A DNA stretch of 64,000 nt from Variovorax sp. YR216 (GTDB lineage: Bacteria; Pseudomonadota; Gammaproteobacteria; Burkholderiales; Burkholderiaceae_C), in contig NZ_FNRO01000004.1 in NCBI RefSeq assembly GCF_900107745.1, positions 62,001 through 126,000 of the forward strand, given 5' to 3'. The notes under the pieces were generated by a model. The model saw nothing but the letters and a program-made list of their open reading frames with translations, was not told the DNA's origin and ran no database searches. This document shows, one piece after another, positions 54,069 to 64,000 of the stretch (position 1 is the stretch's first letter; the number at the start of each line of letters is the position of its first letter). The translations under genes and the position numbers were made by a program.

Positions 54069-55804
54069 CAGTACCCCAGGGCCAGTCCGGTATTGCGACG
54101 CGGATCATTCGCGCCGTAGAACCGGTTGTTGCCGACCGGCGTGCCACCGAGCCTGGGCGCGCCCACGATGATCGCCTCCGCGTGGTTGGTCGGCTGCGGC
54201 GGCCCGAACTTGTGCCCCATGTCGACCAGGATCTTGCGCGTATCGGGCGACAACGCGAAGTTCTCCACCTCGGTCGCCTCCGGTTGCCACTGCTGGTGAA
54301 AGCGCGGCGCGTCGAGTGCCTCCTGCACGTTCATGCCGTAGTCGACGACGTTGAGGATGGCGTGCAGCACCACCGTCGTGATCCGGCTGCCGCCGGGCGT
54401 TCCGACGACGAAGACAGGCTTGCCGTCCTTCGTCAGGATCGTTGGGGTCATCGAGCTCAGCGGGCGCTTGCCCGGCGCGATGGCGTTGGCCTGCCCCTGC
54501 ACCAGCCCATACATGTTCGGTACGCCGGCCTTCGAGGTGAAATCGTCCATCTCATTGTTGAGCAGCACGCCCGTGCCGCCCGCGGTGACCTTCGCGCCGA
54601 ACCAGTCGTTGAGCGTGTAGGTGACCGAGACCGCATTGCCCCAGCGGTCGATGATCGAATAGTGCGTGGTGTTGGTGCCCTCGTGCGGCGGAACGCCCGG
54701 CTTGATGTCCCCCGACACCCCAGCCTTGGCGGGATCGATGACGCCACGGATGCCGTCGGCATAGCCCTTGTCGATCAGCCGGCCCACCGGATTGCTGACG
54801 AAATCAGGGTCGCCAAGGTGGGTGTTGCGGTCGGCATACGCATGGCGCATCGCCTCGATCTGGTAGTGCACCGCCTGCGCCGAACGAAAGCCCAGTTCCT
54901 TGAGCGGGTAGCCCTCCAGGATGTTGAGCATCTCGCAAAGCACCACCCCGCCCGAGCTCGGCGGCGGCGCCGAGATCACGTGGTAGCCGCGGTAGTCGCA
55001 TTCGACCGGCGGGAGCTCGCGCGTGCTGTACTGGTCGAGGTCGGCCTGTGTGATGAGCCCCTTGCCCGCCTGGCTCGAGGCCACGATGGCCGCGCCCACC
55101 GGACCCTTGTAGAAGCCGTCCACGCCATTCCGGGCGATGGCCTGGAGCGTTCTTGCCAAGTCCTTCTGGACCAGCTTCTGGCCCACGGCAAAGGGCTCAC
55201 CCTTGTTCAGGAAGATGGCTGCGGATGCCGAATCGTTGCGGAAATCGCCTGTCGCGCTCGACAGCATGTCGATATCGCCCTGGCCGAGTTCGAAGCCCTG
55301 TTCCGCCAGCGCAATCGCAGGTGCAATCAGCGCGCCGCGCTCCATGGTTCCGAACTTCTCGCGCGCCAGTTCGAGCCCGGACACCGTTCCCGGCACGCCG
55401 ACCGCGAGATGGCCGACCGTGCTCAGGTTCTCGACGACGTTGCCGTCCTTGCCCAGAAACATGTCGGGCTTCGCGGCGAGCGGCGCCTTCTCGCGGAAGT
55501 CCAGAAAAGTCTTGCGCCCGTCGGCAAGCTGAAGGGTCATGAAGCCGCCGCCACCGAGGTTGCCGGCCGCCGGGTAGACCACGGCCAGTGCATACCCCAC
55601 CGCCACGGCGGCATCGATGGCATTGCCACCGCGCCCGAGAACATCGACCCCGACCTTGGACGCGAGGTGCTGCGCAGTCACGACCATGCCGTTTTCGGCA
55701 GCGACCGGCGCCTGCGACGCGGCATCCGCCAGCGACGCGGCAGCCAGCACGAGAACGGCGCCGACCGCCTTGCGGAGCACGAGGCTCCATCGAAGTTGTC
55801 TCAT
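54068..55804 (-). CDS. ggt: Gamma-glutamyltranspeptidase
   Basis: 578 residues with a signal peptide. The GGGGFM-type segment, GTNTTHYSIID with the autoprocessing Thr, and a PLSSMTPTI segment are typical. It cleaves gamma-glutamyl compounds such as glutathione in the periplasm. It is preceded by a terminator for ssrA. Confidence 0.95.
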   Translation of the reverse strand: MRQLRWSLVLRKAVGAVLVLAAASLADAASQAPVAAENGMVVTAQHLASKVGVDVLGRGGNAIDAAVAVGYALAVVYPAAGNLGGGGFMTLQLADGRKTFLDFREKAPLAAKPDMFLGKDGNVVENLSTVGHLAVGVPGTVSGLELAREKFGTMERGALIAPAIALAEQGFELGQGDIDMLSSATGDFRNDSASAAIFLNKGEPFAVGQKLVQKDLARTLQAIARNGVDGFYKGPVGAAIVASSQAGKGLITQADLDQYSTRELPPVECDYRGYHVISAPPPSSGGVVLCEMLNILEGYPLKELGFRSAQAVHYQIEAMRHAYADRNTHLGDPDFVSNPVGRLIDKGYADGIRGVIDPAKAGVSGDIKPGVPPHEGTNTTHYSIIDRWGNAVSVTYTLNDWFGAKVTAGGTGVLLNNEMDDFTSKAGVPNMYGLVQGQANAIAPGKRPLSSMTPTILTKDGKPVFVVGTPGGSRITTVVLHAILNVVDYGMNVQEALDAPRFHQQWQPEATEVENFALSPDTRKILVDMGHKFGPPQPTNHAEAIIVGAPRLGGTPVGNNRFYGANDPRRNTGLALGY

Positions 55805-55807
55805 GTC

Positions 55808-55846
55808 AAAAAAGACCGGCGCCGATGGTCATCCACAGGCGCCGGT
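55808..55846 (-). terminator. Terminator of ssrA
   Basis: A 9-bp GC-rich stem (ACCGGCGCC with GGCGCCGGT) and a 14-base loop, then CTTTTTT on the minus strand, 9 bp beyond the tmRNA 3' end and just before ggt. Confidence 0.85.
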
Positions 55847-55855
55847 TGCATTGAT

Positions 55856-56243
55856 TGGTGGAGCTGGGGGGATTTGAACCCCCGTCCGTAAGCCTTCTTC
55901 GCGCAGTTCTACATGTTTAGCGATCTGATTTGGATCTCGCCGCCGGTGTCGCGCAGTCGCACGCTACACCGGCCGCCAGCACCCTATGTTCTCGCCCTGA
56001 CCCAAGGTACCCGGATCAGGGCCAGCCGATGTAGATTAACTTTGCAGCCGGGAGGCGTCGGATTGCTCCTTCACCCCCTTGCCCAGCCCATCGGCCTGCT
56101 GTTGCAAAGCTCACTGGCAATTAAGCAGCGAGTGCGAAACGTTCGTCGTTTGCAGTTAGTTTGTTTGAATCTGTTTAACGAGCGCATTCAGCTCGACATG
56201 CCCTGCTGCGATTCCGAACCCACGTCGAAACCAGTGCAGCCCC
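55856..56243 (-). ncRNA. ssrA: Transfer-messenger RNA (tmRNA)
   Basis: A 388-nt RNA on the minus strand starts GGGGCTGCACTGGTTTCGAC and ends with a tRNA-like T-arm and encoded CCA (AGCTCCACCA). The tag reading frame at 56121-56153 encodes ANDERFALAA and a TAA stop, a betaproteobacterial-type tag. It rescues stalled ribosomes. Both ends were set from conserved sequence; the 5' end could be off by a base or two. Confidence 0.95.
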
Positions 56244-56255
56244 AAGCTTCCCATT

Positions 56256-56924
56256 TTAGGGCTGATTCAGTAGTTGCAAGAGCTCCAGGGGCGAAGCGAT
56301 CGCCGCGTCGGCATCCCACCGCGCGACTTCCGCCTGCTCGCCCATGTAGCCGTAGGTGGCAGCGATCGTCCGCATGCCCGCCGCGCGGCCCGCCAGGATG
56401 TCGCGCTCGTCATCGCCGACGTACACGCAGGCTTCCGGCGCCACGCCGAGCCGCCTCGCCGCCTCGAAAAGCGGCTCGGGATGCGGCTTCGAATACGGTG
56501 TCGTATCGCCGCTGATGATCGCGCCGGCGGTGTCGAACAGTGCGATCGCGCGCGTGAGCGGATCGGTGAAGCGCACGGACTTGTTCGTCACCACACCCCA
56601 CCGCAACCCGCGTTCGCACAGCGCCTCGACGAGTTCGGCGACACCGGAAAAGACCTGCGTATTGCGCAGCATCCTCGCCTCATAGTTGAGAAAGAACTCC
56701 TCCCGCAGGGTCACGAATTCGGGTGCGTCCGGCGTGATGCCGAACGCGACGCCCAGCATGCCCCGCGCACCCGCACCGGCCATCGGCCGGTAGCGCTCCA
56801 GCGGCAGGGACGAGAGCCCTCTGGCGACGCGCATCTGGTCCGCCGCCGCGCCAAGATCCGGGGCGCTGTCGATCAAGGTGCCATCCAGGTCGAACAGGAT
56901 GGCTTGCGTATCCCGCCCACCCAT
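56256..56924 (-). CDS. gph: Phosphoglycolate phosphatase-type HAD hydrolase
   Basis: 222 residues with FDLDGTLIDSAPDL (motif I), VTNKSVR and GDDERDILAGRAAGM. It salvages 2-phosphoglycolate made during DNA repair or respiration. Start [11 protein letters not shown]; its ATG overlaps the ubiG stop. Long open frames upstream lie within ubiG. Confidence 0.92.
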   Translation of the reverse strand: MGGRDTQAILFDLDGTLIDSAPDLGAAADQMRVARGLSSLPLERYRPMAGAGARGMLGVAFGITPDAPEFVTLREEFFLNYEARMLRNTQVFSGVAELVEALCERGLRWGVVTNKSVRFTDPLTRAIALFDTAGAIISGDTTPYSKPHPEPLFEAARRLGVAPEACVYVGDDERDILAGRAAGMRTIAATYGYMGEQAEVARWDADAAIASPLELLQLLNQP

Positions 56925-57643
56925 CACCGCACCTGCACCGGTTTTTGCGTAGCGATCATGTAGTTCACGCTGGTGTCGTCGCTCAGCCAATAGCGCCGCG
57001 TGATCGGGTTGTGCTCCATGCCGCGCGTCTGGCGGAGGTCGAGTCCGGCTGCCCGGCAGTACGCCGCAAGTTCGCTGGGACGGATCAGCTTCTGGTATTC
57101 GTGCGTCCCGCGCGGCAGCAGGCCGAGCACGTATTCGGCCCCGACGATGGCAAACAGAAACGACTTCAGGTTGCGATGGATGGTCGAGAAGAACACCCAC
57201 CCCCCTGGCTTGACCAAGTCGGCACAAGCCTTGACAACCGACGCGGGTTGCGGCACGTGCTCGAGCATCTCCATGCAGGTGACGACGTCGAAACTCCCGG
57301 GCTGTTCGGCGGCGAGCGCCTCGGCACTGACGGCGCGGTACTTCACGCCCCGCGTTCCGACCTCCAGCGCATGAAGCTGTGCGACCTTGAGCGCCTTGTC
57401 GGCGAGGTCGATGCCCAGCACCTCTGCTCCCTTGCGCGCCATCGAGTCCGCCAGGATCCCGCCACCACACCCGACATCGAGCACCTTGCGCCCGGCAATC
57501 GGTGCAATGCCGTCGATCCACTCCAGGCGCAACGGGTTGATTTCGTGCAGCGGTCGAAATTCGCTTTCGACATCCCACCAACGGTGCGCCAGCTCTGAAA
57601 ATTTGGCGAGCTCGGCCGGATCGGCATTCACGGTATCGGTCAT
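56924..57643 (-). CDS. ubiG: Ubiquinone biosynthesis O-methyltransferase UbiG
   Basis: 239 residues with the SAM motif [16 protein letters not shown], the LEHVPQP segment and [11 protein letters not shown], all UbiG-typical. It methylates two ubiquinone intermediates. Followed by gph with a one-base stop-start overlap. Confidence 0.95.
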   Translation of the reverse strand: MTDTVNADPAELAKFSELAHRWWDVESEFRPLHEINPLRLEWIDGIAPIAGRKVLDVGCGGGILADSMARKGAEVLGIDLADKALKVAQLHALEVGTRGVKYRAVSAEALAAEQPGSFDVVTCMEMLEHVPQPASVVKACADLVKPGGWVFFSTIHRNLKSFLFAIVGAEYVLGLLPRGTHEYQKLIRPSELAAYCRAAGLDLRQTRGMEHNPITRRYWLSDDTSVNYMIATQKPVQVR

Positions 57644-57697
57644 GTGCTGATTATGAATCGGGTCGAATTCAGGGCATTGCCCGCGGCGAGCAGGCAT

Positions 57698-57723
57698 AAA
57701 AAAACCCCGCCGAGGCGGGGTTT
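57698..57723 (-). terminator. Terminator downstream of the OmpA-family gene
   Basis: A strong GC stem AAACCCCGCC with GGCGGGGTTT and a T run of seven on the minus strand, 20 bp past the ompA-like stop. It lies between that gene and ubiG. Confidence 0.9.
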
Positions 57724-57742
57724 CATCAGTGATTCAGAAGAA

Positions 57743-58390
57743 TCACTTGTTGGGGCGGGTACCCACCACTTCGATTTCCACGCGGCGGTTCTTGGCGCGG
57801 CCTTCGGCAGTGCGGTTGTCAGCGATCGGCTGGGTCTTGCCCTTGCCTTCGGTGTACACGCGGTTCTTTTCGATGCCCTTCGAGACCAGGTAGGCCTTGA
57901 CGGCTTCAGCACGGCGAACCGACAGCTTCTGGTTGTATTCCTTCGTGCCGATCCAGTCGGTGTGGCCAACCGCGATGATCACTTCGAGGTTCACGTCCTT
58001 GATCTTCGAGACGAGGTCGTCCAGCTTGGCGCGGCCTTCCGGCTTGAGGACGTACTTGTCGAAGTCGAAGAAGGCGTCAGCAGCGAAGGTCACCTTCGAA
58101 GCAGCGACTGCCGGGGGAACCGGAGCCGGAGCGGGAGCGGGAGCTGCAGCAGCAGGTGCGGGCGGAACGAGCGCGCCGTCGCAGCCAGCAGCGGCGGTTG
58201 CCGGCGTCCAGTTGGCATCGCGCCAGCAGAGTTCGTTGGTGCCGTTCTTCCAAACCAGTTCGCCGGTGCCGTTTTGCCAGTTGTCGATCGCCGGACCACC
58301 GTTCGCGGCGGTGACACGGTTCTGCGCGCCGGCGGCAGTGGCGAGCGCAGCGACTGCAAACATCATCGCCACTTTATTCAGTTTCTTCAT
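57743..58390 (-). CDS. OmpA-family outer-membrane protein
   Basis: 215 residues with a signal peptide (AVAALATAAGA), a Pro/Ala-rich linker, and a C-terminal peptidoglycan-binding OmpA domain (FFDFDKYVLKPEGRAKLDDL, GHTDWIGT, NRRVEIEV). It anchors the outer membrane to peptidoglycan. Divergent from gyrA. Confidence 0.93.
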   Translation of the reverse strand: MKKLNKVAMMFAVAALATAAGAQNRVTAANGGPAIDNWQNGTGELVWKNGTNELCWRDANWTPATAAAGCDGALVPPAPAAAAPAPAPAPVPPAVAASKVTFAADAFFDFDKYVLKPEGRAKLDDLVSKIKDVNLEVIIAVGHTDWIGTKEYNQKLSVRRAEAVKAYLVSKGIEKNRVYTEGKGKTQPIADNRTAEGRAKNRRVEIEVVGTRPNK

Positions 58391-58614
58391 GGTTCTCCTC
58401 TTGGGGAAAAAGCCGCAGCCGCGCTGCGAATCAAGGACGCTTTAAGTGACCACCACCCAAAACGTTGAGGCGATTGTGCCATAGGGTCTTTCGCAAACAG
58501 CCCGGCAGACGCCCCCGAAGCGTAGGACGGAGGCGGAATAGCCGCCTTGTGTTGCGGCGGTGCGACACCGTCCGCAGCGTAAAATTTCGCCTCCTTGCCG
58601 TCAGCCCGCCGTTC

Positions 58615-61263
58615 ATGACCTCGTTCGCCAAAGAAACCCTCCCCATCAGCCTCGAAGAGGAAATGCGTCGCAGCTACCTCGATTACGCGATGAGCGTCAT
58701 CGTGGGGCGCGCCCTGCCCGACGCCCGGGACGGCCTCAAACCGGTGCATCGCCGCGTGTTGTATGCGATGCACGAACTCAACAACGACTGGAACCGCCCC
58801 TATAAGAAATCGGCGCGTATTGTGGGCGACGTGATCGGTAAGTATCACCCGCACGGCGACCAGTCGGTCTACGACACGATCGTCCGATTGGCGCAGAACT
58901 TCTCCATGCGCCACATGCTGGTCGACGGACAGGGCAATTTCGGATCGGTGGATGGCGATATGGCGGCGGCCATGCGATATACCGAGATCCGGCTGGCGAA
59001 AATTGCGCATGAAATGCTCGCCGATATTGACAAGGAAACTGTCGATTTCGGCCCGAATTACGACGGCTCCGAAAAAGAGCCATTGGTATTGCCGAGCAAA
59101 CTGCCGAATCTTCTGGTCAATGGCGCCGGCGGCATCGCCGTTGGCATGGCGACCAATATTCCCCCGCACAACCTCAACGAGGTGGTGGACGCCTGCCTCC
59201 ATCTGCTGCGCCATCCCGAAGCCGGCATCGACGACCTGATGGAGATCGTCCCCGCCCCGGACTTCCCGACCGCCGGGATCATCTACGGCATCAACGGCAT
59301 CAAGGAGGGCTACCGCACCGGTCGCGGCAAGGTCGTGATGCGGGCCAAGTGCCACTTCGAGGAGATCGATCGCGGCCAGCGGCAGGCGATCATCGTCGAC
59401 GAGCTTCCCTACCAGGTCAACAAGAAGACGCTGCAGGAGCGCATGGCCGAGCTCGTGCACGAGAAGAAGATCGAAGGCATCAGCCACATCCAGGATGAAT
59501 CCGACAAGTCGGGCATGCGCCTGGTGATCGAGCTCAAGCGCGGCGAAGTGCCCGAGGTCGTGCTCAACAACCTCTACAAACAGACCCAGCTCCAGGACAC
59601 TTTCGGCATCAACATGGTCGCGCTGGTCGACGGCCAGCCGAAGCTGTGCAACCTGAAGGACCTGATCGAGGTCTTCCTGCAGCACCGCCGTGAAGTGGTG
59701 ACGCGGCGCACCATCTTCACGTTGCGCAAGGCGCGCGAACGCGGACACGTGCTCGAAGGTCTGGCCGTTGCCCTGGCCAACATCGACGAGTTCATCGCGA
59801 TCATCCGCAATGCACCGACACCGCCGGTCGCGAAGGCGGAGCTCATGACGCGCACCTGGGACAGCAAGCTCGTGCGCGAGATGCTCACCCGCACCCGCGC
59901 CGATGGCGGCGTGGTCAATGCCGACGACTATCGGCCGGATGGCCTGGACCGCGAGTTCGGCCTGTCCTCCAACGGCCTCTACAGGCTGTCTGACACGCAG
60001 GCGCAGGAAATCCTGCAGATGCGCCTGCAGCGCCTGACCGGCCTCGAGCAAGACAAGATCGTCGCCGAATACAAGGAAGTCATGGCCGAGATCGACGACC
60101 TGCTCGACATCCTGGCCAAGCCCGAGCGCGTCTCGATCATCATTGGCGACGAGCTGACCTCCATCAAGCAGGAGTTCGGCCAGAGCAAGCTCGGCGCGCG
60201 CCGCAGCCAGATCGAGCACAGCGCCTTCGACCTCTCGACGGAAGACCTGATCACGCCGACCGACATGGTCGTGACGCTCTCTCATGGCGGCTACATCAAG
60301 AGCCAGCCGCTGGGCGAATACCGTGCCCAGAAGCGCGGCGGACGCGGCAAGCAGGCGACGACGACCAAGGAAGACGACTGGATCGACCAGTTGTTCATCG
60401 CGAACACGCACGACTACATCCTGTGCTTCTCGAACCGCGGTCGTCTCTACTGGCTCAAAGTCTGGGAAGTGCCGGCCGGCTCACGCGGCTCTCGCGGACG
60501 CCCGATCGTCAATATGTTCCCGCTGCAGGAAGGCGAAAAAATCAACGTCGTCCTCCCTCTGACCGGCGAGAAACGCACCTTCCCTGCCAACCAATTCGTC
60601 TTCATGGCGACCTCCATGGGCACCGTGAAGAAGACGGCGCTCGATGAATTCAGCAATCCGCGCAAGGCCGGCATCATCGCGGTCGACCTCGATCCGGGCG
60701 ACTACCTGATCGGCGCCGCGCTGACCGATGGCGCCCACGACGTCATGCTCTTCTCCGACGGCGGAAAGGCGGTGCGCTTCGATGAAAACGACGTCCGGCC
60801 CATGGGCCGCAACGCCCGCGGCGTGCGCGGAATGACCCTCGAGGACGGCCAGGGCGTGATCGCGATGCTCGTCGCCGAGGACGAGCAGCAGAGCGTCCTC
60901 ACCGCGACCGAAAACGGTTACGGAAAAAGGACAAGCATTACCGAGTACACCCGCCATGGCCGCGGAACCAAAGGCATGATCGCCATTCAACAAAGTGAAC
61001 GTAACGGCAAGGTGGTAGCAGCGACCCTCGTTCATACCGACGACGAGATCATGCTCATCACCGACAAGGGCGTGCTGGTGCGCACCCGTGTCGCCGAGAT
61101 TCGCGAACTCGGTCGCGCGACGCAAGGCGTCACGCTGATCGGACTCGACGAGGGCGCCAAGCTCAGCGGGCTGCAGCGCATCGTCGAGAATGACGCGAAC
61201 GTCGAAAACGAGTCCGGCGCCGACGACACTTCCTCAACATCTTCAACGGAGAATCCTCAGTGA
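58615..61263 (+). CDS. gyrA: DNA gyrase subunit A
   Basis: 882 residues from [10 protein letters not shown]. The active Tyr lies in the AMRYTE segment and the C-terminal beta-pinwheel (with QRRGGRGK-like GyrA box) is complete. Residue 83 is Gln (codon CAG at 58861), where E. coli has Ser and many relatives have Thr; residue 87 is Asp. It introduces negative supercoils with GyrB. Coupled to the DUF2059 gene by GTG/TGA overlap. Confidence 0.98.
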   Translation: MTSFAKETLPISLEEEMRRSYLDYAMSVIVGRALPDARDGLKPVHRRVLYAMHELNNDWNRPYKKSARIVGDVIGKYHPHGDQSVYDTIVRLAQNFSMRHMLVDGQGNFGSVDGDMAAAMRYTEIRLAKIAHEMLADIDKETVDFGPNYDGSEKEPLVLPSKLPNLLVNGAGGIAVGMATNIPPHNLNEVVDACLHLLRHPEAGIDDLMEIVPAPDFPTAGIIYGINGIKEGYRTGRGKVVMRAKCHFEEIDRGQRQAIIVDELPYQVNKKTLQERMAELVHEKKIEGISHIQDESDKSGMRLVIELKRGEVPEVVLNNLYKQTQLQDTFGINMVALVDGQPKLCNLKDLIEVFLQHRREVVTRRTIFTLRKARERGHVLEGLAVALANIDEFIAIIRNAPTPPVAKAELMTRTWDSKLVREMLTRTRADGGVVNADDYRPDGLDREFGLSSNGLYRLSDTQAQEILQMRLQRLTGLEQDKIVAEYKEVMAEIDDLLDILAKPERVSIIIGDELTSIKQEFGQSKLGARRSQIEHSAFDLSTEDLITPTDMVVTLSHGGYIKSQPLGEYRAQKRGGRGKQATTTKEDDWIDQLFIANTHDYILCFSNRGRLYWLKVWEVPAGSRGSRGRPIVNMFPLQEGEKINVVLPLTGEKRTFPANQFVFMATSMGTVKKTALDEFSNPRKAGIIAVDLDPGDYLIGAALTDGAHDVMLFSDGGKAVRFDENDVRPMGRNARGVRGMTLEDGQGVIAMLVAEDEQQSVLTATENGYGKRTSITEYTRHGRGTKGMIAIQQSERNGKVVAATLVHTDDEIMLITDKGVLVRTRVAEIRELGRATQGVTLIGLDEGAKLSGLQRIVENDANVENESGADDTSSTSSTENPQ

Positions 61264-61850
61264 AAAAAGTCAAACTCGCGCTCCTGACGGTCGCGCTCGC
61301 CGGTAGCTCGCTGGCCATGGCCCAGGACAAGGCCGCGCTCGTGAAGCAGTTCATCGATCTGCAGCGCCCCGGCGTCGAATCCCTGGCGCGCGGCCTGGTC
61401 GAGCAGTCGAGCGCTCCGATCGCTGCAGCCGGCTCGCAGTACCTCCAGACGCAGGTTCCGGCAGAGAAGCGCGAAGCAGCCGCCAAGGCTGCCGATGCAG
61501 AGCTCAAGAAGTACTTCGACGACGCCTACCCGATCGTGCGCGACAAGGCGGTGCAACTCGCACCGGGCGCACTGGGCCCGATCATGGAGCAGAACTTCAG
61601 CGAAGACGAGCTGAAGCAGCTGCTGGCCTGGATCAGCTCGCCGCTGAGCAAGAAGTACCAGGAAATCAATCCGAAGCTGCAGCAAGCGCTGACCGAAAAG
61701 CTGGTTGCCGAGACCCGCGCGACCATCGAACCGAAGATGGTGGCCCTCGACAGCAGCGTCGCCAAGGCACTCGGCGCGCCGACCAACCCGCAGGCCGGCG
61801 GTGGTGCGGCGCCGAAGGCTGCTCCCGCCAAGGCGCCCGCCAAGAAGTGA
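61260..61850 (+). CDS. DUF2059 family periplasmic protein
   Basis: 196 residues from GTG with a signal peptide ([15 protein letters not shown]) and the DUF2059 core ([22 protein letters not shown]). It ends in an Ala/Pro/Lys-rich tail. Function unknown. Coupled to gyrA and serC by overlaps. Confidence 0.85.
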   Translation: MKKVKLALLTVALAGSSLAMAQDKAALVKQFIDLQRPGVESLARGLVEQSSAPIAAAGSQYLQTQVPAEKREAAAKAADAELKKYFDDAYPIVRDKAVQLAPGALGPIMEQNFSEDELKQLLAWISSPLSKKYQEINPKLQQALTEKLVAETRATIEPKMVALDSSVAKALGAPTNPQAGGGAAPKAAPAKAPAKK

Positions 61851-62968
61851 CGCGGCCGACGAGTCCGCGCCCCTACAACTTCTCTGCCGGTCCGGCCGCA
61901 ATGCCGGACGCGGTGCTTCACCGCGCCGCATCGGAAATGCTCGACTGGCAGGGCAGCGGCATGGGCGTGATGGAAATGAGCCATCGCGGCAAGGAATTCG
62001 GCGCGATCTGCACGCAGGCCGAGGCAGACCTGCGCTTTCTCCTCGCGGTGCCGGAGAACTTCCACATCCTGTTCATGCAAGGCGGCGGGCTCGGCGAGAA
62101 CGCGATCGTCCCGATGAACCTCTCGCGCGGGACCAGCGCGGATTTCATCATCACGGGCAGCTGGAGCACCAAGTCCCATAAGGAAGCCCAGCGCTACTGC
62201 AAGGCGAACATCGCCGCCACCAACGCGGCGGACCAGCACACGCGACTGCCCGATCCGGCATCGTGGCGGCTTTCCGATGACGCTTCGTACGTGCACCTCT
62301 GCTCCAACGAAACGATCAACGGCGTCGAGTTCCAGGAGCTGCCGGACCTTGCCGCCCTCGGCAGCAAGGCGCCCCTGGTCATCGATTTCTCGTCGCACGT
62401 GGCGTCACGCGCGGTCGACTGGCAGCGCGTCGGCCTCGCCTTCGGCGGCGCCCAGAAGAACCTGGGACCAGCCGGCCTGACGATCGTGATCGTCCGCGAC
62501 GACCTGCTGGGGTATGCGCTCGACATCTGCCCAAGTGCCTTCAACTACAAGACCGTCGCGGACAACCGGTCGATGTACAACACGCCGCCGACCTGGGGCA
62601 TCTACATCGCCGGGCTGACCTTCCAGTGGCTGCGGGAGCAGACCGAGGGTGAGCTCACGGGCATCGCCGCGATGGAGGCCCGCAACATGGCGAAGGCGCG
62701 TCTGCTGTACGACTTCATCGACGCTTCGCCCTTCTACGTCAACAAGGTCGACCCGTCCTGCCGCTCGAGGATGAACGTGCCGTTCTTCCTGCGCGACGAG
62801 AGCCGCAACGATGCCTTCCTCGCCGGTGCACGCGAGGCGGGCCTGCTGCAGCTCAAGGGACACAAGTCCGTCGGCGGCATGCGGGCCAGCATCTACAACG
62901 CGATGCCGCTCGCCGGCGTGCAGGCACTGGTGAGCTACATGCGAGAATTCGAACGGTCGCATGCCTAG
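61847..62968 (+). CDS. serC: Phosphoserine aminotransferase
   Basis: 373 residues from GTG, with [22 protein letters not shown] and the PLP lysine in [12 protein letters not shown]. It makes phosphoserine for serine and pyridoxal phosphate synthesis. Start overlaps the DUF2059 stop (GTGA). Upstream of pheA, a common betaproteobacterial order. Confidence 0.96.
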   Translation: MTRPTSPRPYNFSAGPAAMPDAVLHRAASEMLDWQGSGMGVMEMSHRGKEFGAICTQAEADLRFLLAVPENFHILFMQGGGLGENAIVPMNLSRGTSADFIITGSWSTKSHKEAQRYCKANIAATNAADQHTRLPDPASWRLSDDASYVHLCSNETINGVEFQELPDLAALGSKAPLVIDFSSHVASRAVDWQRVGLAFGGAQKNLGPAGLTIVIVRDDLLGYALDICPSAFNYKTVADNRSMYNTPPTWGIYIAGLTFQWLREQTEGELTGIAAMEARNMAKARLLYDFIDASPFYVNKVDPSCRSRMNVPFFLRDESRNDAFLAGAREAGLLQLKGHKSVGGMRASIYNAMPLAGVQALVSYMREFERSHA

Positions 62969-62973
62969 ACGGC

Positions 62974-64000
62974 ATGCGCACCCGACCGATGACCGCACCC
63001 GCCCCACAGCCCCAGCACCCTGACAACGCCTCCCTCGCCGATCTGCGCGTGCAGATCGACTCGCTCGACAAGCAGCTTCTCGACCTCCTGAACCGGCGCG
63101 CCCATGTCGCCGAACAGGTCGGCGAGGTCAAGAAGCGCGAGGGCTCTCCCTATTTCCGCCCCGATCGCGTCGCCCAGGTGATCGAGAAGATGCAGCAGAC
63201 CAATCAGGGCCCGCTCAAGTCGCAGCATGTCGCCGCGATCTGGCGCGAGATCATGTCGGCCTGCCTGGCGCTGGAATCGCCCCAGCGGGTCGCGGTGCTG
63301 GGTCCGGAAGGCACCTTCACAGAGCAGGCCGCAATCGAGTATTTCGGCGGCGCCGCCGACCTGATCTACTGCGCCAGCTTCGACGAGGTCTTCCACGCAA
63401 CGGCTGCGGGCAGCGCCCAGTACGGCGTCGTCGGTGTCGAAAACTCCACCGAGGGTGTGGTCGCCCGATCATTGGACCTCTTTCTGCACTCGCCCACCCA
63501 CGTGGTCGGCGAAGTCAGTCTTCTCGTGCGGCACCACCTGTTGCGCACCACCAATTCGCTGGAAGGCATCGAGGCCGTCCTGGCGCACCCGCAGGCCCTC
63601 GCCCAGTGCCAGACCTGGCTTTCCAAGCACCTGCCGAACGCCGAGCGTCGCGCGGTTTCGAGCAACGCCGAAGGCGCCAGGCTGGCCGCCGGCAACCCGG
63701 CCTGGGCGGGTCTTGCAAGCGAGCGCGCCGCCACGCGCTTCGGGCTGCACATCGTCTCCCACGCGATCCAGGACGACTCCTACAACCGCACCCGCTTCGC
63801 CGTCATCTGCCTGCCGCAGACGCTGGCCATGCCGCCGGCGACAGGCAAGGACTGCACGAGCCTGGTCGTCTCTGTGCCCAACCGGCCCGGCGCCGTGCAC
63901 GACCTGCTGGTGCCGCTGAAGACCAACAACGTCTCGATGACCCGGTTCGAATCGCGTCCCGCGCGCACCGGCCAGTGGGAGTACTACTTCTACATCGACC
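62974..64000 (+). CDS. pheA: Chorismate mutase/prephenate dehydratase, 3' end cut by window
   Basis: A plus-strand frame from ATG at 62974 (or 62989) runs to the window end. It has an N-terminal chorismate mutase (LRVQIDSLDKQLLDLLNRRA), a prephenate dehydratase domain (GPEGTFTEQAA, VENSTEGVV) and the start of an ACT domain (SVPNRPGAVHDLL). It makes phenylpyruvate. About 20-30 C-terminal residues are missing because of the window edge. Confidence 0.95.
   Translation, partial: MRTRPMTAPAPQPQHPDNASLADLRVQIDSLDKQLLDLLNRRAHVAEQVGEVKKREGSPYFRPDRVAQVIEKMQQTNQGPLKSQHVAAIWREIMSACLALESPQRVAVLGPEGTFTEQAAIEYFGGAADLIYCASFDEVFHATAAGSAQYGVVGVENSTEGVVARSLDLFLHSPTHVVGEVSLLVRHHLLRTTNSLEGIEAVLAHPQALAQCQTWLSKHLPNAERRAVSSNAEGARLAAGNPAWAGLASERAATRFGLHIVSHAIQDDSYNRTRFAVICLPQTLAMPPATGKDCTSLVVSVPNRPGAVHDLLVPLKTNNVSMTRFESRPARTGQWEYYFYID

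Noticed and set aside
55856..55930. tRNA-like sequence ending in encoded CCA
   Set aside because: It is the 3' tRNA-like half of tmRNA, not a separate tRNA.
58387..60411. Long open frame on the minus strand opposite gyrA
   Set aside because: High-GC antisense shadow with no recognisable family motif and overlap with a certain gene.
1..64000. CRISPR array, rRNA operon or prophage
   Set aside because: No regularly spaced direct repeats, no rRNA sequence, and no phage structural genes were seen.

Overview
The window looks like part of the chromosome of a Comamonadaceae betaproteobacterium, most like Variovorax or a close relative. Support comes from the high GC of the right half, the tmRNA with tag ANDERFALAA, a Bug/TctC-type periplasmic binding protein, an intracellular PHB depolymerase, glnA-ntrB-ntrC, ccdAB-thyA-folA and gyrA-serC-pheA. 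The genus is inference; the beta-proteobacterial assignment is well supported.

Region 1 (1-11.4 kb, all minus strand) is one long catabolic and uptake operon. In transcription order it holds a beta-keto acid cleavage enzyme (BKACE), a carnitine-dehydrogenase-like 3-hydroxyacyl dehydrogenase, an enoyl-CoA hydratase, an AMP-forming acyl-CoA ligase, an acyl-CoA dehydrogenase, a periplasmic binding protein, a zinc MDR dehydrogenase, a cupin, LivH, a fused LivM-LivG and the start of LivF. It should import and oxidise an organic acid whose identity the sequence does not reveal.

Region 2 (11.4-21.4 kb) carries a CoiA-like nuclease, a hypothetical protein with a C-terminal helix-turn-helix, a small two-gene overlapping pair, an AlkB-type dioxygenase and, divergently from it, the SOS mutagenesis cassette imuA-imuB-dnaE2. 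A clear LexA box (CTG-N10-CAG) lies between alkB and imuA.

Region 3 (21.4-27.6 kb) is visibly AT-richer. It encodes three large overlapping tyrosine recombinases and a small HTH/coiled-coil protein, the gene order of GInt islands (ginABCD), which resemble Tn554 tnpABC. The module ends at about 27,600 inside a radical SAM gene, cutting it in the middle of its CX3CX2C cluster motif. The rest of that gene is nowhere in the window, so regions 1-3 are probably the right end of an island of at least 27.6 kb whose left end lies outside.

Region 4 (27.6-64 kb) is ordinary high-GC chromosome. It contains DOPA-dioxygenase-like, GST and PHB depolymerase genes; a LysR regulator divergent from adenosine deaminase and a Bug binding protein; a CBS protein; metY and a hydrolase; YihY; an FAD-linked oxidase; ccdAB, thyA, folA and xth; the nitrogen-control genes ntrC, ntrB and glnA with a sigma-54 promoter; a MoaB/CinA-type protein, EI24, sterol desaturase, polysaccharide deacetylase and beta-propeller genes; rsuA and ggt; ssrA (tmRNA); gph, ubiG and ompA; and gyrA, a DUF2059 gene, serC and pheA (cut by the window end). 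Two copies of an 85-bp intergenic repeat, each coupled to a terminator hairpin, occupy the 3' ends of the CBS gene and glnA. No stretch longer than about 300 bases lacks a gene or RNA.
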